Source: an uncultured Johnsonella sp. (GTDB lineage Bacteria; Bacillota; Clostridia; Lachnospirales; Lachnospiraceae). From it: DNA of 12,536 nucleotides. The stretch lies in the NCBI GenBank assembly GCA_900766185.1, contig CAAFUL010000099.1:1-12536 (forward strand). The letters run 5' to 3'. A program made the translations under genes and the position numbers. This document shows, piece by piece, positions 7,210-12,536 of this stretch. The notes beneath the pieces were generated by a model. It was not told where the DNA came from, did no database searches, and saw only the letters and a list, made by a program, of their open reading frames with translations. Every line of letters starts with the position of its first letter. Positions within the stretch are counted from its first letter, which is position 1.

Positions 7210-8616
7210 TTATTTTCCCAATTCTGCAAGCGCTGACTTAACAAAGTCCACATCTGTATTGGTCTCTTCTGCCAAATACTTGATATCTTCTTCGTTAGGA
7301 ATCTTTTGGGTGTTCTCAAGAGCGTTCTTGATTAAAGACTTTCTAAGCTTTGTAAGATCCAAATCTCTTGCCTTTATAAGTCCCGGATTCTCAGGAAGTA
7401 CTATTGTCTTACCCGGAACTTCTTCTTCCGGCTTTCCGAATACTACCTCTATACCGTTTTGCTTAGCAAATGAAAGCTGTGGTTGAACATGTTTACCTGC
7501 TCCGGTGTACTCTGTCTCCTGAACAACTATCAACTGATCCTGATCAAGTTCCTGTGCAAGTGAGAATGCAGCTGCAAGTGCTGTATTTCCTGCAGGTCCC
7601 TTTTCAATACCTTCAAGTGAAGCAAGTGCCTCTGTGATATAGAATACCTCACCTTGATTAATGGTTACATATCTGTCCATGTATCTTAAAGGTCTTGCTG
7701 CTGAACGTGGAACGTCTGAACGATCGGGCCATGTGGTAAACGGTATACCGAATCCTGTATGTCCTGTAGTAAATGACTTCTTGTTGAATTGCTCATCTGA
7801 AGCCATGTGAAGCCCCTTAAGGTTTACGCTCGCTCCTACTACCTTGGTCTTTGCTCCTGCCTTCTTAAGTCCTCTTGCAGTACCGGTTAAGTTACCGCCA
7901 CCTGCATTGGTACATACTACAACATCCGGTTCCTTACCGAACTTATCTCTAAATTGTGTAGCAATCTCATAACCTAAGGTCTCAACACCTGCTATACCGA
8001 AAGGTGTATAAAGTGAAGCATTAAAATATCCGGTTTCTTCAAGAAGAAGAAGAAATTTATAGAAAAGCTCCGGTCCTACTGAAAGTTGCACAACCTCTGC
8101 TCCAAGTGCCTCGCACTTTCTTGCCTTTTCAACTATCTCGGGCTGTCCTACTCCCTTAGAGTCATAACATTCCTGAACTATGATACACCTAAGACCTTCC
8201 ATTGCTGCCTGTGAAGCAACAGCTGCACCATAGTTTCCACTGGTGGCTGCTATAACGCCCTTGTAGCCAAGCTTCTTAGCATGGTAAACAGCATTAGCTG
8301 CACGTCTTGCCTTGAATGATCCTGACGGATTGGCAGCTTCGTCCTTTATGAAAATTCTTGCTCCCTTTCCTTCAGGTGCATACTTTCTTGCAAGTGCTGT
8401 AAGGTTCTTAAGCTCAAGTACAGGAGTATTTCCTACTCCGGTTGAGTATTGAATCTTTTGCATTTCTTCAAGAGTATAACCTGTTTCATGCATCATTCTC
8501 TCGTAATCAAAAGCTATAGAACCGCTTTCAAACTGACTGTAATCAATTCCTACTGCAGACTTCATTATCTCCGGTCTTCTGCTCATGACCGCCTTGTAGC
8601 TGTTATCTTTACTCAT
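7210..8616 (-). CDS. ortB: 2-amino-4-oxopentanoate thiolase, beta (PLP) subunit
   Basis: With OrtA it cleaves 2-amino-4-oxopentanoate with CoA, giving acetyl-CoA and alanine. The 468-residue protein has the fold-type-II PLP architecture of threonine synthase and cysteine synthase relatives. The PLP lysine is K102 in NPSGSFKARRA, ATSGNYGAA (124-132) is the substrate/asparagine loop, and TNAGGGNLTG (236-245) is the phosphate-binding glycine loop. Alone it could pass for a threonine synthase-like protein; the small partner OrtA, ord upstream and oraSE downstream decide the assignment. Its ATG overlaps the ortA stop by one base (TAATG), and GGAGGTGACAGGTA precedes it, so the two subunits are translationally coupled. 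Confidence 0.95.
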   Translation of the reverse strand: MSKDNSYKAVMSRRPEIMKSAVGIDYSQFESGSIAFDYERMMHETGYTLEEMQKIQYSTGVGNTPVLELKNLTALARKYAPEGKGARIFIKDEAANPSGSFKARRAANAVYHAKKLGYKGVIAATSGNYGAAVASQAAMEGLRCIIVQECYDSKGVGQPEIVEKARKCEALGAEVVQLSVGPELFYKFLLLLEETGYFNASLYTPFGIAGVETLGYEIATQFRDKFGKEPDVVVCTNAGGGNLTGTARGLKKAGAKTKVVGASVNLKGLHMASDEQFNKKSFTTGHTGFGIPFTTWPDRSDVPRSAARPLRYMDRYVTINQGEVFYITEALASLEGIEKGPAGNTALAAAFSLAQELDQDQLIVVQETEYTGAGKHVQPQLSFAKQNGIEVVFGKPEEEVPGKTIVLPENPGLIKARDLDLTKLRKSLIKNALENTQKIPNEEDIKYLAEETNTDVDFVKSALAELGK

Positions 8617-8915
8617 TACCTGTCACCTCCGAAAAGAACATCTCTTACCTGCTCATTGATTTTTAGAAGCTCCGGCACGAATACTCCGAAATCATGCTTG
8701 TAATATGGATTTGCCTCTAGTAAAGTACCCTTCTCGGTTCTTTTTGTTAAAGTAGTAATCTCTACCTCATCACCTACATTGGCATCTGCATTAAGATATC
8801 CTTTTACCCACATTTCAAGAGGAACCTTCTTAGTATCATCCGGTACCTGTGGTGCTCTCTCGTCAGGGCTTAATATATTACGATGAATAATTACCCATTC
8901 TCCTTTTTTAACCAT
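8616..8915 (-). CDS. ortA: 2-amino-4-oxopentanoate thiolase, alpha subunit
   Basis: A 99-residue small subunit that pairs with OrtB in the CoA-dependent thiolysis of 2-amino-4-oxopentanoate. It contains WVIIHRNILSPDERAPQVPDD near the N terminus, then a compact beta-rich body (GDEVEITTLTKRTEKGTL) and LLEANPYYKHDFGVFVPELL, as in other OrtA proteins. No cofactor lysine is expected, since PLP is carried by OrtB. AGGAGGAG lies a few bases before the ATG at 8915. The stop overlaps the ortB start by one base. A terminator-like hairpin lies just upstream, between ord and this gene, which could set its expression relative to ord. Confidence 0.93.
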   Translation of the reverse strand: MVKKGEWVIIHRNILSPDERAPQVPDDTKKVPLEMWVKGYLNADANVGDEVEITTLTKRTEKGTLLEANPYYKHDFGVFVPELLKINEQVRDVLFGGDR

Positions 8916-8936
8916 GTCTCCTCCTTACATTCATTT

Positions 8937-8983
8937 AAAAAGCCGCTGCAAAATCTGTTGTAAAAACAGTATTTTGCAACAGC
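8937..8983 (-). terminator. Terminator-like hairpin between ord and ortA
   Basis: GCTGCAAAAT (8945-8954) pairs with ATTTTGCAACAGC (8971-8983) with a two-base bulge, and CTGTT/AACAG (8955-8959 with 8965-8969) continues the stem. In the direction of transcription the stem is followed after about three bases by five T residues (8941-8937), then the ortA ribosome site. It therefore looks like an intrinsic terminator or attenuator inside the operon, about 90 bases after the ord stop. Partial termination would give more ord than ortAB message. Confidence 0.65.
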
Positions 8984-9070
8984 TTATAATTTATTTTTAT
9001 AAGCATTTAGATACTCATGCAAGAATATACTTCACAGCTTATACTTATACTAACTTTTTAATTTACGATC

Positions 9071-10132
9071 TTACTTTACAACCTTCTTGTCTTCATGAAT
9101 AAGTGCTCTCATGTCTCCCATGATTGCTCTTGGAACCGGAAGATCTATCATAGTCTTTAATCCCGGCTCAGCATTGATAGTCTGTGGTATCATGTTTACG
9201 CACATAGCTATAGTACCGATTCCTCCCGGAACCTCAGGACTGTTTACCATATTAACATTTGGAGTACCCTTGATGATTACATAGTCTCCGGTCTGAACTC
9301 CAACCTGCTCCGGCTCTATCTGCTGTGGGTGATCCATCTCTACCTTAAGTTCTCCGTCAACATATCCAAAGCCCTTCATAGCACAACCTGCTACATCACC
9401 TGCCTTAGCAAATCCGTATGGAGATTTACGATCAACATCGGTAACTATCGGCTCCATAGACTGAGTTACAGGAGCTGAAAGTTCCCAGCCTATAGCATCT
9501 GTAATCATTCTGATAGACTCATGGAAACCTACGTGTCCTGAAAGTCTACCTGTCTTAACGCCTTCTTTGAACTCGTCAACAGTTATACCTATACCTTGCT
9601 CATGCATAACTACAGGGCCGAATGGAGAAAGTGAGTTTACACGTCTTGAAACTATATGATCAACTTCCTCGCAGCAGCCTGTCATAAGAACTACTAAAAG
9701 ATCCATTATAAGACCCGGATTGATACCTGTACCGAGTACTGTAACGCCGTTTTCTTTAGCAAGTCTGTCTATTTCTTTTGCAAGTTCAGGTGATTGAGCC
9801 TGTGGATATGCCATCTCTTCAGCTGAAGAAACAACATTCATCTTATTCTCGATTATTCTCTTGATTCTTGGGAATGCTTCCTTTGTGAAGGAATCTGTAC
9901 AAAGAAGTACTACGTCAGCTGCCTTCTCCTTTAAAAGCTCGTCCTCTGACTGTATAAGTACATCAGGTCTATCTCCTCTTTCTGTCTTGATAAAGTCATA
10001 CATACTCTTACCAAGCTTAGCACCTCTACCAATAACACCAACAATATCCACTCCCTTTTTCTTAAGAAGCATATCGGCCATACCGCCTCCCATAGCTCCC
10101 AGACCCCAAATAATTACCTTAACGTTTTGCAT
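9071..10132 (-). CDS. ord: 2,4-diaminopentanoate dehydrogenase
   Basis: Oxidatively deaminates 2,4-diaminopentanoate to 2-amino-4-oxopentanoate with NAD(P)+, releasing ammonia. The 353-residue protein opens with a Rossmann dinucleotide fold: VKVIIWGLGAMGGGMAD, with the glycine motif G10-L-G12-A-M-G15. This is followed by DIVGVIGR at the end of the second strand and by ADVVLLCTDSF, as in dihydrodipicolinate reductase-like enzymes. VTVLGTGINPGLIMDLL and the SRRVNSLSPFGP segment mark the catalytic half typical of Ord. AGGAGG precedes the ATG at 10132 by 6-7 bases. It is the first gene of the minus-strand run, with an extended -10 promoter about 40-45 bases upstream. NAD versus NADP preference cannot be settled from the sequence alone. 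Confidence 0.95.
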   Translation of the reverse strand: MQNVKVIIWGLGAMGGGMADMLLKKKGVDIVGVIGRGAKLGKSMYDFIKTERGDRPDVLIQSEDELLKEKAADVVLLCTDSFTKEAFPRIKRIIENKMNVVSSAEEMAYPQAQSPELAKEIDRLAKENGVTVLGTGINPGLIMDLLVVLMTGCCEEVDHIVSRRVNSLSPFGPVVMHEQGIGITVDEFKEGVKTGRLSGHVGFHESIRMITDAIGWELSAPVTQSMEPIVTDVDRKSPYGFAKAGDVAGCAMKGFGYVDGELKVEMDHPQQIEPEQVGVQTGDYVIIKGTPNVNMVNSPEVPGGIGTIAMCVNMIPQTINAEPGLKTMIDLPVPRAIMGDMRALIHEDKKVVK

Positions 10133-10171
10133 ACAATCCTCCTTTGTATTATTAAATTATTGTTGTTAATC

Positions 10172-10180
10172 ATTATAGCA
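10172..10180 (-). promoter_or_regulatory. Promoter (extended -10) for ord and the ornithine operon
   Basis: The minus strand reads TGCTATAAT, an extended -10 (TGn-TATAAT), 40-48 bases before the ord ATG. The -35 region is poor (TTATGT at about 17 bases), which fits dependence on the TG extension. A/T tracts further upstream (10181-10260) could act as an UP element. No clear operator dyad is visible nearby. Confidence 0.6.
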
Positions 10181-10462
10181 AAAATATATAAAAAACATAA
10201 CCCCCTTTTTATATATTTTTATATTTTTTTGAATATACCTTTTATGAATATTTTATTTTATATATTTTATATTTTCGATAATATATTGCATATAATAGGA
10301 AAAGCTTTTATTTATTTTAGATAGTATTATTTAGTTTATAATTTATAAAAAGCCGCTAAACACTGTCATTTTGGATTATTTACACAGTTTTAATCCTATT
10401 ATAGATATCTTGTAATTATTTAGATTGTTAAAAAATTTGCACTAACTTTATTAAATTTGTTC

Positions 10463-10490
10463 TTGTAAATTTGTAAATTTTAGCTATAAT
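10463..10490 (+). promoter_or_regulatory. Candidate promoter for nhaC
   Basis: TTGTAA (10463-10468) and a perfect TATAAT (10485-10490) are separated by 16 bases. Transcription would start near 10497 and leave a leader of about 235 bases before the nhaC start. Confidence 0.5.
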
Positions 10491-10647
10491 AATATCACAG
10501 GTATTTTTTAAGCTATTTTATAATTCTAAACAAAGCTTTAACTTTAAAATTACCCGTTAAAAACATCAGGAGGTATATAGTTTAATATTTGTAACCCTAC
10601 AACTTGGAATAAAATCCGCAGCTTGAAGTTTTTTATTATCCATAGCT

Positions 10648-10677
10648 TTGGGAGAAAATTTACACACTCCCCTTTTA
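10648..10677 (+). other. Weak hairpin in the nhaC leader
   Basis: GGGAG and CTCCC pair around a 12-base AT-rich loop, followed by CTTTT, about 60 bases before the nhaC start. The 5 bp stem is short for an intrinsic terminator, but it lies in an unusually long leader and could attenuate. Confidence 0.3.
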
Positions 10678-10715
10678 CTAAAAAATTAAATATTTATAAA
10701 ATGAACAATGATAAA

Positions 10716-10722
10716 GAGGAGG
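10716..10722 (+). promoter_or_regulatory. Ribosome-binding site fixing the nhaC start
   Basis: GAGGAGG lies 9 bases before the ATG at 10732. It is only 3 bases from the ATG at 10726 and lies inside the coding sequence if the ATG at 10708 were used, so 10732 is the best start. Confidence 0.75.
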
Positions 10723-10731
10723 ACAATGTTC

Positions 10732-12180
10732 ATGTCAGAAGAAAAAAGAGAAGTCAGAAAAGCGAATTTAGTTGAAGCCCTAATCACTTTTCTAGGTCTT
10801 ACCGTTGTTATGGCGGTATCTATCATAGTATTCCATGTAGATCCGCATGTTCCGATGTTTATAGGTGTTATTATAGCTACCTTGGTATCAATCAAGATCG
10901 GTTATAAGTATGAAGATCTTGAACAGGCAATGATAGACGGTATAGGTAAGGCGATGCAGTCAGTACTTATACTTATGGTTATAGGTATGCTTATAGGTGT
11001 ATGGATGGTATCAGGTGTAGTTCCGTCTATGATTTATTACGGACTTCAAATTATAAGTCCGAAAATTTTCCTTCCTGCAACTATGATTATATGCTCTATA
11101 ACTTCATTAGCTACCGGAACTTCTTGGGGAACAGCCGGTACTATGGGTATCGCTCTTATGGGTATTGCTCAGGGACTTGGAATACCTGCACCTATAACAG
11201 CAGGTGCCGTACTTTCAGGTGCATATTTCGGAGATAAGATGTCTCCGCTTTCAGATACTACCAACCTTGCACCGGCTATGGCAGGCACTAACGTGTTCAG
11301 TCATGTTAAGTATATGATGAAGCCTACCGTAATCACCTACATTATATCTATAGCTGTATTCTCTTTTGTAGGTTGGCAGTTCGGTTCAGGTTCCGCAGAA
11401 ATGTCAAGTATAACAGAATTACAAAATGCAATTTCAGGTCAGTTTTCTATAAGTCCTTTCCTTATGCTTCCACCTGTAATTGTTATCGTAGCTATAGCTA
11501 TGAAGATACCGGCTATACCGGGAATTACCTTAGGTATTTTGATAGCTGCTGTAATGTCTCCTATTTTCCAAGGGCTTGACAAGGGTGGACTTGGACATAT
11601 TCTCGATTCAGCTATGAACGGTTATGTAAGTAAAACCGGTATAGAGGCTGTAGATGCACTCCTTTCAAAGGGCGGTCTTATGAGCATGATGTTCTCAGTA
11701 TCTATGACTATTATAGCCATGATGTTCGGCGGTGTTGTAGAGCACACCGGACAGATGGAAGTTATATTAAGGCAGCTTCTCAAACTTGTAAGAGGCAATG
11801 CAAGCCTTGTAGTTGCTACAGAGGCAACCTGTATCTTAAGTAACTGTACTATGCCTGAGCAGTATATCTCTATAGTTATTCCGGGTCGTATGTACGCTGC
11901 CGCTTACAGAGAGCGTGACCTTCATCCTAAGGTACTTTCCAATGCGCTTGAGTCAGCCGGTACGGTATCAGGAGCTTTGATTCCATGGAATACTTGCGGT
12001 GTGTATATGTCTCAAACTCTCGGTCTTCCGGTATGGGGTCCGGGCGGATACGGTCCATGGGCTATATTTAACTACAGTATGATCATTATCAATATCATCT
12101 TTGCATTCCTTGGAATAACCACTACAAAGATGACAGAGGAAGAAAAGAAGATCTTAGCAGAAACCGGAAATGTTGCTTAG
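10732..12180 (+). CDS. nhaC: NhaC-family Na+/H+ antiporter (or related ion-coupled antiporter)
   Basis: A polytopic inner-membrane protein of 482 residues with about 11-12 hydrophobic segments, the usual NhaC length. Family hallmarks are SLATGTSWGTAGTMG (125-139) and GAYFGDKMSPLSDTTNLAPA (163-182), with acidic and polar residues suited to cation binding inside the membrane. The N terminus is a charged cytoplasmic tail (MSEEKREVRK). Related proteins include the malate/lactate antiporter MleN, so the substrate may be an organic ion rather than only Na+/H+. It is divergent from the ornithine operon and nhaC genes accompany such clusters elsewhere. Possible jobs are pH/Na+ balance during ammonia-releasing fermentation or ornithine/product exchange. 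It has its own promoter candidate and terminator. The first Met at 10708 is rejected on SD position. Confidence 0.92.
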   Translation: MSEEKREVRKANLVEALITFLGLTVVMAVSIIVFHVDPHVPMFIGVIIATLVSIKIGYKYEDLEQAMIDGIGKAMQSVLILMVIGMLIGVWMVSGVVPSMIYYGLQIISPKIFLPATMIICSITSLATGTSWGTAGTMGIALMGIAQGLGIPAPITAGAVLSGAYFGDKMSPLSDTTNLAPAMAGTNVFSHVKYMMKPTVITYIISIAVFSFVGWQFGSGSAEMSSITELQNAISGQFSISPFLMLPPVIVIVAIAMKIPAIPGITLGILIAAVMSPIFQGLDKGGLGHILDSAMNGYVSKTGIEAVDALLSKGGLMSMMFSVSMTIIAMMFGGVVEHTGQMEVILRQLLKLVRGNASLVVATEATCILSNCTMPEQYISIVIPGRMYAAAYRERDLHPKVLSNALESAGTVSGALIPWNTCGVYMSQTLGLPVWGPGGYGPWAIFNYSMIIINIIFAFLGITTTKMTEEEKKILAETGNVA

Positions 12181-12225
12181 ATATGGCATTTAAGTTTGTT
12201 TAGAATTTTTAATCTAATATAAGTT

Positions 12226-12259
12226 AAAAAGGTTTATGGTGATTGCCATAGACCTTTTT
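12226..12259 (+). terminator. Intrinsic terminator after nhaC
   Basis: GGTTTATGG (12231-12239) pairs with CCATAGACC (12246-12254), with one G-U pair and a 6-base loop. It is preceded by five A residues and followed by five T residues and then ATTTT. It begins 45 bases after the nhaC stop. The symmetrical A/T flanks could also stop transcription arriving from the right. Confidence 0.9.
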
Positions 12260-12282
12260 ATTTTGCAAAATATGGTGCTTAG

Positions 12283-12360
12283 TAACATAAACAATTAATA
12301 TTTATAAAAAACTCCGTATAATTCAATCGTACTCATTCGATAGCTAAATAGCCAGAAACA
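12283..12360 (+). repeat. One end of the palindromic repeat, interrupted
   Basis: The 15-base tract TAACATAAACAATTA (12283-12297) matches 13-27. The 23 bases at 12306-12328 (core ACTCCGTATAATTCAATC) are identical to the outer arm at 80-102. The match continues as GTACTC, against ATACTC in the left copy, and then stops. After about 30 unmatched bases a second complete-looking element begins at 12361. This is therefore the left end of one repeat whose other end is not in the window. Confidence 0.65.
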
Positions 12361-12536
12361 CTCCCTATTTCAATCATACCCGCAGTACTGTTAATAAAGT
12401 TTCGACTTTACTTATACAGACTGCGGAACTTAGCTTTATACCAAAAAGCGGTGGACTTACGCTTTGGACATCCTCGTCTGTAAAGTTTGTAACTCACTTT
12501 ATTAACAGTACTAACCGCTAAAAAGATTGAAATAGG
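12361..12536 (+). repeat. Long palindromic structured repeat, right copy (cut by window end)
   Basis: The outer arms CCTATTTCAATC (12364-12375) and GATTGAAATAGG (12525-12536) are perfect complements, with the last bases of the right arm lying outside the window. A perfect 17 bp stem follows: AGTACTGTTAATAAAGT (12384-12400) with 12496-12512. The conserved blocks CAGACTGCGGAACT (12417-12430) and TCCTCGTCTGT (12471-12481) flank a tip hairpin, CCAAA..GCG with CGCTTTGG. Compared with the reverse complement of 80-271, the conserved blocks are identical while the long stem and tip stem differ in sequence but still pair. No ORF is present. Confidence 0.8.

Larger units (their letters stand above)
10133..10731. 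other. Divergent intergenic region between ord and nhaC
   Basis: About 600 bases without a convincing gene. The ord-proximal part (10181-10345) is extremely AT-rich with long T and TA tracts. The middle holds the nhaC promoter candidate. The nhaC-proximal 235 bases form a long untranslated leader that includes AGGAGG at 10568-10573 with no usable start codon after it. The 11-base string AAAAAGCCGCT near 10347 also occurs at the ord-ortA hairpin (8937-8947). No CodY-, ArgR- or other operator could be assigned with confidence. Confidence 0.6.

Noticed and set aside
10127..10324. A 65-codon plus-strand ORF in the divergent region
   Set aside because: Its Ile/Phe/Tyr-rich translation simply reflects AT-rich DNA, it overlaps the ord start and promoter, and it has no ribosome site.
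10347..10395. A second copy of the ord-ortA hairpin, because AAAAAGCCGCT recurs at both places
   Set aside because: Only 11 bases are shared and the following sequence does not form the same stem; this is probably coincidence or a trace too degraded to support.
10708..10731. NhaC start at 10708
   Set aside because: The strong GAGGAGG would then lie inside the coding sequence; it is correctly spaced only for the ATG at 10732.
10574..10776. A small leader-peptide gene after AGGAGG at 10568
   Set aside because: The frame from about 10587 is open, but no ATG, GTG or TTG lies at a workable distance from the ribosome site.

Overview
The window holds one catabolic locus: a nearly complete gene set for anaerobic oxidative degradation of ornithine, the pathway known from amino-acid-fermenting Clostridia such as Clostridium sticklandii and C. 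difficile. Low GC, strong AGGAGG-type ribosome sites, AT-rich spacers and this pathway suggest a strictly anaerobic Firmicute of class Clostridia. A Lachnospiraceae- or Peptostreptococcaceae-type host is a guess from style, not a demonstrated assignment.

Layout. Positions 1-288 hold a large palindromic repeat. Eight genes then lie on the minus strand. In transcription order from 10132 down to 289 they are ord, ortA, ortB, a 572-base gap, oraS, oraE, a MutL/GlmL-like ASKHA ATPase gene, orr and alr. A promoter-bearing divergent region (10133-10731) separates ord from nhaC, the only plus-strand gene (10732-12180), which ends in a strong intrinsic terminator. The right edge (12283-12536) carries more copies of the left-hand repeat, in inverted orientation relative to the left copy.

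How the genes work together. Orr racemises L-ornithine to D-ornithine. OraS/OraE, using PLP and adenosylcobalamin, convert it to 2,4-diaminopentanoate. Ord oxidatively deaminates that to 2-amino-4-oxopentanoate. OrtA/OrtB cleave this with CoA to acetyl-CoA and alanine, assigned as the D isomer. Two genes extend the core. The MutL-like ATPase directly follows oraE and may repair or reactivate the B12 enzyme. The alanine racemase at the end of the run could turn the D-alanine product into L-alanine. NhaC is a probable Na+/H+ or related antiporter.

Less ordinary features are: (1) the flanking structured repeats, in which a 16-17 bp stem has changed sequence between copies but keeps its pairing; (2) a nested repeat arrangement on the right; (3) a terminator-like hairpin between ord and ortA; (4) the long hairpin-rich gap between ortB and oraS; and (5) the MutL-like and Alr additions. 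I found no transposase, phage gene, tRNA, rRNA, CRISPR array or dedicated regulator.
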